64,000 nt of DNA. Source: Bryopsis sp. KO-2023. Its lineage: Eukaryota; Chlorophyta; Ulvophyceae; Bryopsidales; Bryopsidaceae. The translations under genes were made by a program, and so were the position numbers. The DNA lies in the NCBI GenBank assembly GCA_030272585.1, contig BSYQ01000002.1, positions 8,370,001-8,434,000 of the forward strand, in the 5' to 3' direction. Below are positions 40,545 through 50,041 of this stretch, one piece after another. Below the pieces are notes generated by a model. It made no database searches. It was not told the origin of the DNA and was given only the letters and a program-made list of their open reading frames with translations. The stretch's first letter is position 1. Every line of letters begins with the position of its first letter.

Positions 40545-41215
40545 CGGCTTGGGTGATCCTGGCAATTTCTATGATTTTGACACAACGTTCCACTCTGTGC
40601 ACCTCGTCCTCCACCAATCATAGTGTGCTGGCGGCCAGCAGAACTGACATTTGGTTTTGTCGCGTGTGCTTAAACTCCGACTCAAAGCCTGAAAACGACG
40701 TAACCTGAACCCATATTACAGAGTGTCGAGCAGGGTAGTGCTTGGTTATCACCCAAGCGGGGACTGTTGAGCGTGGATCGAAGGTGTCTGTCCCTGGTCC
40801 TATGCCAAGCGTTGATGGCGCATCCTTTCCAAGAGGTGGGTCTGTTCTGGCGCCTTCTCTGAGGAGTCGGTGGTGGAATAGATGAAGTGCTGGGCAAAGC
40901 GCCAGGTGGGAAACCGAGCAGCGATCACTGGCAGCCTGCCTCGGTGGGGGGATAATGCATCAGAGCTGAGCACAGGATTCACCAGTGACAGACAGCCAGA
41001 GGGACCGCTCAATTGTTTTTTTTTTTCACCACTTTTGGAATCATTCTGCGCCTCGTTTGCTACTTTTTTTGTCACAATACTTCATTTATGTTCACAATCA
41101 AAAGACAAATTTGTTCGATGATTTTTGTGGGCACAAGTGGCCGAGTGGTCCAAGGCGTCAGACTTAAGACCTGATGGAGCTAGTCTCCGCGTGGGTTCAA
41201 ACCCCACCTTGTGCA
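40545..41215 (+). repeat. Inverted segmental duplication D2, left arm (includes tRNA-Leu)
   Basis: Matches 46871-47490 in reverse complement, for example the blocks containing CTCGTCCTCCACCAATCA and GAAGTGCTGGGCAAAGCG. The right arm ends inside the tRNA-Leu anticodon region, so only this arm holds a complete tRNA. Confidence 0.75.
41131..41214 (+). tRNA. tRNA-Leu(TAA)
   Basis: 84 nt with acceptor GCACAAG/CTTGTGC, D arm TGGCCGAGTGGTCCAAGG typical of leucine tRNAs, anticodon loop CTTAAGA (anticodon TAA), a long variable arm (GGAG...CTCC) and T arm GTGGG-TTCAAAC-CCCAC. The discriminator base is A, as expected for tRNA-Leu. The anticodon stem ends in an A-C mismatch next to the loop. No intron and no encoded CCA. 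Confidence 0.92.
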
Positions 41216-41698
41216 AGGACATTTAACATCCATTGGTGATAAGAGGGAAAGAAACCCAAAACAAATTCAGTGTTTACTCTGTCTTTTGTTCTCCCCTCTT
41301 TTTTTCTCTTCTACCCTTGTAGAAGATGCGAGCTCAGCTAAAATATGATCAGCAGTTCGAAGACCTGAGCAGAAACATAATTTTGGATTCAATGACTTGA
41401 TTTGATTTGATTTTCTTCTACGTCTGAGTCTTCCACGTGCGCTTGGGGCGTCGAATCACCCTTTGCCTGAAATGCGAGAATCGACTTGATGTTCTGTCGA
41501 CTTTTTTCAGTACGGGCAAGCCAAGCAACGAGATCCGCTTTACAGTCAAGCAAAGTGCTGGGCCCCAGTCTGGCATTCACCTAGATCGCCGCCGCACAGC
41601 AGATCCAGTGCGACGCGATGGGCTTGACTCAGTCTTTGTGTTCCTACAAGTACCGCGCTTGAGGCCTCGCTCCCATAAACTGCCCCACACAATCCACT

Positions 41699-42298
41699 AT
41701 GGCTCCTTCTGCCTTCGTGCTCTCGGCTCTGCTCATGGCGACCCTCTTCTGCGTCGCATACTCGCTTGTTTCGGTGTACGAGTGCAAAGAAGACACGGAC
41801 TGCTACTGGGATCACGACGACAAGAACCCGTATGTCGAAAAATGCCCCTGATCTGTGGAGGTGGATTACGGAGCTTTTCGCTGTTCTCTACCCTGTTCCC
41901 TCACGTATGAAGCCATCCGCCTCCATCGTGTTCGCTTTTGCAGGGATTTGTCGGATATCTGGAGTTACGGTGACTGCTGCTATCTATGCAGAATGAGCAA
42001 GGCGGACCGTGGGCAGGGTAAGTCGATCTCAGTATTTTTTTCTCGTGTTTCTTCCTGGGGCGCTCTCTTTTTTGTCGCACGATGACGGTTTTGTTCTGCA
42101 GTGTGCAACCGCTGGTCGTACGACCCCAAGAGGCACTATTGCTGGTTGGCGGACAGCAACAAGATCGCGGACAGGAAGCATCAGGGCAAGAGGGGTTGGT
42201 GGTGCGGCAAAATGAAATATTTCCCAGGAGAACTCCGAGAAGAAGGAGGAGGAGCCATGGATGTTGATCGTGAAGGAAAGGATGATGCAGTGAGATGA
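41699..42298 (+). CDS. Secreted cysteine-rich protein, three exons
   Basis: Exons 41699-41829, 41944-42017 and 42102-42298 join with matching phases (introns GTATGT...TTTGCAG and GTAAGT...CTGCAG) into 133 residues. Residues 1-23 form a signal peptide (MAPSAFVLSALLMATLFCVA). The mature protein has eight cysteines: ECKEDTDC, GDCCYLCRM, VCNRW, HYCW and WWCGK. It ends in an acidic/basic tail (GGGAMDVDREGKDD). A copy of the last exon lies at 7169-7365 within an inverted duplication. The even cysteine count and signal peptide suggest a disulfide-rich secreted protein. No family is recognised, and a role in defence, signalling or the cell surface is only speculation. Confidence 0.7.
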
Positions 42299-43110
42299 GC
42301 GACAGGAAAACGTGAGTTTACTCAGTGAGGGGGGTCGTATCTAAACCCGAACCCTCCTTGTCGAGGCTGCCGCTACAGCCTCACGTTTCTGATCGCTGAC
42401 CTTCAGGTCCAGTGTTGTGTTGTCGATTTGAGGAATCGCTGACTGTCTTTCCCGATTACGGATGCAGGTAGATAACTTAAGAGGGACTCGACCCTTTGCG
42501 CCAAGCGTCAATCAATTGTTTCTATAAGCGCTCAGCCGGCGGGCAGACGATTTTGAGCAGTTTTTTTTTGTTCAGTACTGTGGGGCTTTTTTCCCTGCTA
42601 GGTGCAGATATGCAATCTGCGTTATCGAACTGTGAGAGACGGGTCGTTTTTCTGGGGAGTTTGCGTCATTCTTTCCGGAAAATCCACGTTTCCTTGTTAT
42701 GGATCCTCTTTATCGGTGAAAAAAGCGAATCTTGTTCTTTGATTACAGTGCCGGGTTGTATCCACCACCACCCCCTCCTCTCACTTTCCGGAAAGTTACT
42801 GCTGCGCCGTCGTCAGACATGCAAATTTCGGGGCGTGACTGCACTTTTCATTCAGACATTTTTAACCCTTTTGTCGAATACTGCTGGGTCAAAAACGGAA
42901 AAAATGCTTTTGGCTCCCGACTCCGGCTCCGACTGCAGTCATGATGCAAGGAGGTCTTGTACCCCTTTTGGTGATAAATGGCGATGGGATTGAGTCACTC
43001 AATCTCAATTTGAGTGTAGAGCTGGTTACGTTGAGGGGTCCTGGGGATTTGATTCCCCCTGCCCTGGCGCACAAATGGCGGACTCGAATCTCTTTTCCAT
43101 CACCACTGCA
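42000..43110 (-). repeat. Inverted segmental duplication D1, right arm
   Basis: Reverse-complement match to 6370-7480. At about 43010-43090 it contains a tRNA-derived-looking segment with TAGAGCTGGTTA (box-A-like) and GATTTGATTCC (box-B-like), present in both arms. The core of this arm covers the last exon of the cysteine-rich gene. Confidence 0.75.
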
Positions 43111-44013
43111 AATATGGAAGAGAGTCGAAAGAAGGCAAAAAACATCCTTTGCAATGATTCCTCCAGTTGCACCAGATGGTACTGTCACTCTCTATCCTTT
43201 TTTTTTTTTCTTCCAGCTACTTGGAACTCCCCATTAGTCCACCACCAATACCTCCCATATTTCCTTCAAAAGCTGCAGGCTATATATATAGCCTTTTTTG
43301 AATATTTTCCAATCAAAAACGTGCCCTGTTCCGACTGATTGGTAATCCTGACTTTCTAAATGAACAAAAAATCCAGATCATCCCCAAGAAAGTCCAGAGC
43401 CAATGTGGTTCAGCTTCGGCTGGGGTTTGTCTTGGTAAGAAAACTCTGCGAAAAGAATCCCTTGATGTTTCTGTCTCTCAAGAACATTCTCGAGTTATGT
43501 ACTCTCTTTTTTTAGGAGCTCTATCTGACTTGAGCCATGCTGGCACTAGTAAGAAACACGCTAGAACACACAATTTTCAGTTTTCAACATATTTTTGTTT
43601 GTGTATCTGGATGAATTTGTCTGTAGCTAGCCGCTCTGCAATCCCTTCAACAAGAAAACCTTTGTACTCTGTGTGTAGATTGTCGTTGTGCCGTGATTTC
43701 AGAAAGATCGATTGTGTCTTTGTGTGTATCTCCGAGTAGTTTTCTCATTCTACCACAATGTCATCAGGGAAAATTGTGTTTTCTTGTGTGCAGGTCTTAA
43801 AAAAGCTGCCCGGAGGCAAAGGAGTTTTCTCCGCCAAAAAACGACTCCATGTAGCAAAAATTGTGCGTTTGTGTGTTTGTTTTCATATTGCCACGATATC
43901 ATTCGTAGAGTATAGATATACAATAGATTCCGCTTAATCAAACACATCCGGCGACGAGTTTTTTGCTTTAGTACGCGGCTGCTTTACAATGCAATATAAA
44001 CACTGAGGATTTA

Positions 44014-44150
44014 GTGTCCGTTATACAAGCTTCGGAAGTAGAACAAGCGATTCATCAGTTGTCCCGAGACTCGGCTGCTGGTATTAATTCTTTACCTCCG
44101 AAGATGTTTTTGGATTGTGCTTGTTTTTGGTCTTTTCTGCTAACAACCCT
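44014..44150 (+). pseudogene. Non-LTR retrotransposon reverse-transcriptase relic
   Basis: A short frame reads ASEVEQAIHQLSRDSAAGIN and SLPPKMFL. This resembles the region just before the reverse-transcriptase palm in LINE proteins (xEVxxAIxxLxxxSAxGxDGLPPKxF). The frame ends soon after, and no other domain was found. The match is short, so the call is tentative. Confidence 0.4.
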
Positions 44151-44259
44151 TTTGTGTTCAAAAGAGTCGTTTGAAAACGGTGGAGTGGCGAAAACTTTAT
44201 AATCTCCCAGGAGGGCGTGGTGGCGTCTGCCGTGCCGTGCTGTCTCAGGGATGCTACAT

Positions 44260-44600
44260 GCTCCACGTGTGCACCACGATCAGAATGCATTCCTAACGCA
44301 CACGAAGCGTTTCGAACGGGCTGGAAACGCTCACGTAAGCTCTGGACCTCATGAAATCGTCAACAGGCGGAAGCTTGTGTTCGGCTGCTGCTCCGACTAT
44401 TTCGAGTGCAACGCGCACAAGAGTCAAGTGCGGGGAAACCTCTTGGGGTCAGGGTTCGAATTCCTTCTCTGTCTGAAGTCGTTGAAGTTTGTTTATGACT
44501 CGACGGAGTGACTTTTGCGCTGGATGGGGAGCTGAACGAAAGAGAGGCTAGAGCTGGTGGTGAACCCTGCTTTTGCTCAACCTTAACTTTCAAGAAATTG
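44260..44600 (+). repeat. Dispersed repeat B, copy 2
   Basis: Same orientation as the copy at 34300-34620. It carries GGGTTCGAATTCC, a good Pol III box B. Confidence 0.6.
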
Positions 44601-45400
44601 AGACACATTTCCTGCCTTGTATAAGATAATGTCTTTCTTGTTAGTTTTTCAGGTTCGTTCGCTCACTTCAGAAAGGGTGGAGGGTAAACTAGCCAACCCC
44701 AGATTGGTGTGGGTTCGCCTCTCAAATTGAGAGTCTCAATGCACCCATAGAAAAGAGCAAACTGATCGACGGTGGGTCTGGAATAAGTCGGTGCATGGCT
44801 GGAACATGATTTTCTTGCGTCTTGTGATTCACCAGTGGTGAAACCACTCTCGACCCTTCTCTCAGTTGGTGTACAATGAAGGAAACAAAAAACAAAACAC
44901 AATTGCCACATGATATTCACAGTCGATTCCTCATCGAGAAGAAAACCAGTCAACACAGAAAGTTATTTCTCTGAAAGTATCTGTCTCTGTGGATAGCAGG
45001 AGATTTCTCAAAAAACAGAGAACGAAAAGACTCCTCAGGATTTTTGGACGAACTGGAGGGGGTGAGGACAACTTTGGGGTAGTTTCATTTGTTCCTTTCA
45101 ATCATTCACAAGATTGGGTAGTTTTTGGTAGTGTGAATTTCCAAAATGAAAAAACGCGTAACATTACGTCACATTACGTTACGTAGCTGTAACGTACGTT
45201 GCCATGGCGCTATGTCAGACGAACCAGCGTGGCTTGAAAAAGGGCGTTGACCAGATCGCCCGTAACACCCCCTTCTGTCCCCTTCCGTTAAATACTACAC
45301 AGCATTCCGACAGCAAAACGGTAGCATCCACGTGTTTTTTCTGGAGCAAAAAACTAAAGCCGTCGACGGCTCGGTAGCGTCAACCTGTGTGTGCGCCACA

Positions 45401-45846
45401 ATGTCGAAAGTTTTCGCGGTCGCCCTCCTGGTCCTCTTGGTTTCGACAGTGGGAGTGTTTTCCAGGCCGGTAGTCTTTCGGGCAGGTGCGCGCAGAAAGA
45501 GGATGGTTTCTCCCACGCTTCGACCCATCTACAAGTCTCCCCAGACATGGCTTCTTGGGGTCGTTCCACCCCCTGTTTTTCGGGTTTCCTTGTTCTTGCT
45601 TGTCACAGCCCCACAATCCAAACATTTCTAGTGCGACCCGAGGTCGATGTGGCTTACTCACGCACAAATCGCAAGAAAGTAGTTGATGTGGTTAAAGAAT
45701 CGTGTTCTGCAGTGGAAGCTTGGTGCGAGTGGGGATGTGGAAGGGAAGAATTGGATCAACTCGTGAACAAGTGTCGGAATGGAGGAGGCAGACCAGCGTT
45801 CGAAGGCTATCCAGACATCTTCCAGATTTGCTGCTACTCTGTTTGA
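45401..45846 (+). CDS. Secreted cysteine-rich protein, two exons
   Basis: Exons 45401-45485 and 45632-45846 join in phase 1 (donor G/GTGCGC, acceptor TTTCTAG) to give 99 residues. Exon 1 carries a signal peptide (MSKVFAVALLVLLVSTVGVF). Exon 2 encodes a basic segment (SRTNRKKVVDVVKES) and six cysteines spaced C-x6-C-x3-C-x11-C-x18-CC, ending ICCYSV. Together with 37964 and 41699 it forms a loose cluster of small secreted cysteine-rich genes whose first exon encodes the signal peptide. They are not alike in sequence beyond that design. The spacing does not fit insulin-type peptides. Function unknown. Confidence 0.65.
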
Positions 45847-46870
45847 CTTATCGCAGGACGGAGAGTCGACGACCGTGGATATCATTTCTGTACACATTTT
45901 TCTTTGACGTTACCTATATCTGGGCTTCGATGGACTAGATTCTTGGCTTGTTTTGGTACCAGTGGAGAGCAGTTGATTTCATTCCGTCAAGGACACTCTT
46001 TTTTTTTGGGGTGTTGTTTTGCTAATGGTGCAAGCGCTGCCAAAATTTTGTAAGAAATATTTCGGTGGTAGTACAAGCATCAAACTTTCATCAAGCCAAA
46101 CGCACCCACTCAGAAAATCCACGCAGAAAGGGACCGCGCTGAAAAGTTCAGAACCCCACGCATTAGAATCGTCCCCCAAACCTTTTGAAGCCAGGGGTTC
46201 ATATCAATTTCGAACAGGAGTTGCCCATTCTCCAAGAACCTCGTTACCTCAACGAGCGTGAGCCGAATCCCCCAAAAGCGAGCTTCCTTTTTTTTTTCTA
46301 AGTGGAACCCCCCACTGTTGAGGTCGCAGTTGTCCAGCACCTTCCCGAAAACACACAGCCAAGCGTTTTGGAATGTCGACCTCACTCTCGGGGGCCTTGA
46401 CCCATTGAGGGATGAATGGCGTGACCGAATTCAACTTTTCAGAGGTGTCGGGGGAAGAGAGTCGAGAACGTCAACAAAGACGGCTTTTGCTGAATGGCGC
46501 CATCAACACAACAATTCCTATTCTTGCCCAGTGAAACAATCTCCTTATAATGGGTGTGAATGTGTTGGGCGTTACTCTGTGGGAATCGCTGAGTACACAG
46601 CCAGCGTTCTGAACAAATCATCAGCCACTGCAGGCGAAACACAAGGTTGGTCCAAGCCGGCCTCAGTGGAATATCTGCAAAAGCATACAAAACAGCGTTC
46701 CAGTTCTTTTAACAACCTCCAGTTCTCCTCCCTCGTGTGCCCTGACTGCGCTTTCCCTTCTTGGTGGACTGTCGACGACTTAACCACCTTGCATCAACAC
46801 CGTGGATTTTCTTTGTGAAGGTTTTTTGGCTTGTTTTGAAAGCGAATTCCTGGTGACATTTGCGCTTTCT
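45847..46870. other. Intergenic stretch
   Basis: No gene or repeat was recognised. Open frames on both strands are unremarkable in composition. Confidence 0.35.
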
Positions 46871-47490
46871 AAAACTTGAAGTCTGACACCTTGGACCACT
46901 TGCCCACTTAACCCCACGAAAATTAGCGAGCAATATTGTTATTTGCACGCGAAAATAAATGAATTCGTGGATAACAAGAAGCAAACGAGGCGGCCAGTAA
47001 GATTCCAAGAGTAATTCAACAAAACAAATCGATCGGTCCCTCTGGGTGTCTGTCACTGGTGAGTCCTGTGCTCAGCTCTGGTGCATTGTCCTCCCACCAA
47101 GGCAGGCGGCTAGTGATCGCTGCTCGGTTTCCCGCCTGGCGCTTTGCCCAGCACTTCATCTATCCCACCACCGACTCCTCAGAGAAGGCTCCAGAACAGA
47201 CCCACCTCTTGGAAAGGATGCACCATCAACGCTCAGCACAAGACCAAGGACAGACACCTTCGATCCACGCTCAACAGTCCCCACTTGGGTGATAAGCAGG
47301 CGCTACCCTGCTCGACACTCTATTAACGGGAATTAGGGCACGTCGTTTTCAGGCTTTGAGGCGGAGTTCAAGCCAACGCGACAAAACCAAATGTCAGTTC
47401 TGCAAAGCTCCAGCACACTCTGATTGGTGGAGGACGAGGTGCACAGAGTGGAACGTTTTGTCAGTAAAAAAAATCACCAGGATCCCCATG
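46871..47490 (-). repeat. Inverted segmental duplication D2, right arm
   Basis: Reverse-complement counterpart of 40545-41215, with diverged spacers. Its inner end lies in a half tRNA-Leu. Confidence 0.75.
46875..46913 (-). pseudogene. Truncated tRNA-Leu (5' half)
   Basis: Read on the minus strand it matches the 5' half of the tRNA-Leu at 41131 (GGGCAAGTGGTCCAAGG, TGTCAGACTT). It then stops at the anticodon loop and continues into unrelated sequence. It lacks the variable and T arms, so it cannot be functional. Confidence 0.75.
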
Positions 47491-47744
47491 CTGAAGGGAC
47501 CGGGGGCGGATCGCTGAGACGAAGACACGTGCGCAGCTGAGGCTCGGCATTACCTGCACTCGAAAAAGAGAATAAGAAAAGAAGAATCTGAAAACGATTT
47601 GCCTTGAATTGTTGTAATTGTCGAGCAGGGTAGCGCCTCATCTGTGCTTTTGTGCGTGGATGAAAGGTGTTTTTGGACTTTTGGGACCGTCGTAGTCAGT
47701 ACTGATCTCAGTTAAAAAGCTAGTCAACCGATAAACTCTCGAGT

Positions 47745-47816
47745 GTCCACGTGGCCTAATGGAGAAGGCGTCTGCCTCCGGAGCAGAAGACTGCAAGTTC
47801 GAGTCCTGCCGTGGAC
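47745..47816 (+). tRNA. tRNA-Arg(CCG)
   Basis: 72 nt with perfect acceptor pairing GTCCACG/CGTGGAC, D arm TGGCCTAATGGAGAAGG, anticodon stem TCTGC/GCAGA, loop CTCCGGA (anticodon CCG) and T arm with GTTCGAGTC. Discriminator G. No intron. A less well paired copy lies at 37370-37441 on the other strand. Confidence 0.92.
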
Positions 47817-48309
47817 GGCACTCATGTTAGCTTTTTCTCATCAAGAATGATGACCTTGCTGCACTAACGAAGAAAACCATGTCCAATTTTTTCAGTTCGA
47901 TCGCAGTATGCTTATTGGGCCTTTCTTTTTTTTCTGGTGGCATCATCCCTGTTGGAACGCATGTTTGAAGCGACAATGGTGGGCAGTCAAGGAGAAATCG
48001 AAAGTTGGAAGCTAAAATTGAGTGCTCTTCTTTTTCCTCCAAATTGAACAAGGGTTAGAAGACCTGGTTTTTTTGGGCTGCTCCTCCAATCATCTTACAG
48101 GACGATTTTTCCTCTCAAGAAAAGGTTCAGCATTTGAAAACAAAGCAAGAAAACAAAATCGTGTTGAAACATCACTGAGAGTCAGTTTCTCTTCCAAAAA
48201 TCACACTCTCCGCCCCTGGACAAAAACTTCTTGCAAAAGAATCCTCAACTAATATACAGGCGGAAGTGTCCAAACCAGAAAATGGCTCGGGTTTCCTAGA
48301 CGGCAGCTT

Positions 48310-49020
48310 CCCGTCTTGGATTCCCTGTCCATGGAGCAACTGCAGGTGTGTCAGGTTTTCAAAGAATGTGAATGCAGCTCTATTGATGATCAACCAACTA
48401 TCATAAGCCCATCCAAACCAAACCAAACCAAACCAAACCAAACCAAACCAAACCAAACCAAACCAAACCAAACCAAACCAAACCAAACCAAACCAAACCA
48501 AACCAAACCAAACCAAAAATTACATCAGAACCAAGCAGAAACGATCGGCCCAAATCCATGAACGTCCACAACTTGAATTCCCTTGAAGAAGGATCATGTT
48601 CTGACTCGGTGACCTCAGCAACTGAGAGTGCAACTGAGGAGTTCTGGTGGGAACTGGAAGCTTGGGTTTGACTCCCAAGGGGATTTGTACTTGATCCAGA
48701 AACAGAGCCTGAGGGTGTCTTTGTTTCCACAGTGCTTCCACTGGATAAGCTTGTCCCATTGGAAATCGTATTCTTGAGGGCAAGATCTACAATAATATCT
48801 TCCTTGAAAGAGTTTGCTCCACAACTGTATGTAGAGTTCCTTGCCTGTCCCCCCACAGCCTTCTCCCTATCTCCATTTTCTCCATTTTCCATTTTCCCTC
48901 TCGCTTTTTCCGAAGCGCCCGGAAACACGTGTATATAACCAGCACCCTTCACTCCTTGGGAGGGGTTACTCTGACATACTTTTTGAGAAGAGCCTCCCTG
49001 CCTTGATGTGTCAGCAGAGG
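48310..49020 (+). repeat. Segmental duplication D3, copy 1
   Basis: Same-orientation match to 60050-60590. On the minus strand both encode related, decayed protein segments (GDREKAVGGQARN here, GDREKDVGGQARN there; EHDPSSREFKLWTFMDLGRS here). This copy contains an (AAACC)n insertion at 48414-48524 absent from the other. Confidence 0.7.
48414..48524 (-). repeat. (AAACC)n / (GGTTT)n array, insertion into D3
   Basis: About 20 uninterrupted AAACC units ending AAAAATTACA. The sequence left (CATAAGCCCATCC) and right (AGAACCAAGC) is contiguous in the copy at 60140-60160, so the array was inserted after the duplication arose. It matches the tails at 11026 and 39485 and may be the 3' end of a strongly 5'-truncated retroposon. 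Confidence 0.7.
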
Positions 49021-49439
49021 TCTCGCAGTGGGTTTTTTGCTGCCTTTAAAAGTCTCAAGGGACGTTCTCCCCCATGTCCAATAATAGAACCAAATCCAGT
49101 GTTTCTTCGGGGTGTTCAGGGTCATAGGTGACCAGCATGTGATCATGTCCCCCAATTTTGAACGGGGTGTGTCTCTCCGGCCTCAAAACAGCAGATATTT
49201 TTCGTGTCTGTGTGCAATACGCACGCGGGTTGAGTCGGGTTCGATCACCGAAACAATAGACAGATTTACAAGTATGCTGCAGTCCACTCAGCGAACTCGA
49301 CGGAATATGCAACTGTTCCCTCGAGGGCCGAGCTCGGCCTGCGACAGACAGCGACAGACGCAGCCCTGAGGCTGAAGAAGTTCTCGCAGCTCCACAGTCT
49401 TAAACAGTTTTTTGTTGGAAGAACCTCGTTCGGTTGTGG
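49021..49439. other. Intergenic stretch
   Basis: No gene is supported. Open frames here lack recognisable domains. Confidence 0.35.
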
Positions 49440-49512
49440 TAAATACCGAAAACTACCGAAAACTAATGAAAACTACCGAAAACTACCGAAAACTACCGAA
49501 AACTACCGAAAA
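49440..49512 (+). repeat. (ACCGAAAACT)n minisatellite, copy 1
   Basis: About seven 10-bp units left of the hAT element. The same motif occurs at 55250-55345 and, inverted, at 55685-55845 on the other side of the element. Confidence 0.85.
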
Positions 49513-49559
49513 TGTTAGTGTTTTAGAACGCACCGAGTGCGACTTAGAGTGGTTGTGGT

Positions 49560-49870
49560 CAGACCTGGGCCGTACCGTAACGACCCCCTACGGTACGGTA
49601 CGACACGTTACGTACCGTACCGTACTGTAAGGGGTCGTTACGGTACGGTGCGGTACGCAAATTTTTCACGGTTCGGTGCAGCATCGGTACAGAACCGGTA
49701 CGATACGTTGTCGCCAACGACCGGCACCCGGTAAAGGGTCGGTGTTGCAACGTGAAATTACGTTGTCGCACCGTCACACACGGTTCGAGTAACGTACATT
49801 CGTTGCAACAACGTTGTAGCGTTGCAGTAACGTCCCGGCGGTATTGTAACGTATAAGGACGTTACAGCAA
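49560..49870. repeat. 5' subterminal repeat region of the hAT element
   Basis: Dense short words such as CCGTACCGTAACG, GGTACGGTACG and TTGTTGCAACG, many partly palindromic. This is the zone where hAT transposases usually bind. Confidence 0.75.
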
Positions 49871-50041
49871 CGAACCCGCCACTCGTCGTTGTCATGTGTA
49901 CAGCATTTGTGTGACCGGTTTAAGCCACCTTTCTTCCGCGCGTTGTTTTTCTCTTTGCACGTTACGGTAGAGTTCACCGGTACCGAAAAAGACGGCAAAA
50001 AAAAGGGCAAAAGCAAGGAAAAAAAAAAGAGTAACGAAGGT

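Larger units (their letters stand above)
43111..45400. other. Intergenic stretch with repeat relics
   Basis: Contains a possible reverse-transcriptase relic at 44014-44150 and dispersed repeat B at 44260-44600. The part before 45401 has a TTAAATA motif at about 45287 that could serve as a TATA element for the next gene. Nothing else is supported. Confidence 0.4.

Noticed and set aside
45401-45846. Insulin/relaxin-like peptide
   Set aside because: The ending ICCYSV and paired cysteines are suggestive, but the spacing C-x6-C-x3-C-x11-C-x18-CC does not match the insulin A and B chain pattern.
48414-48524. CRISPR-like or satellite array
   Set aside because: A pure 5-bp repeat without spacers in eukaryotic DNA. 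Better explained as a simple-repeat tail inserted into a duplicated segment.
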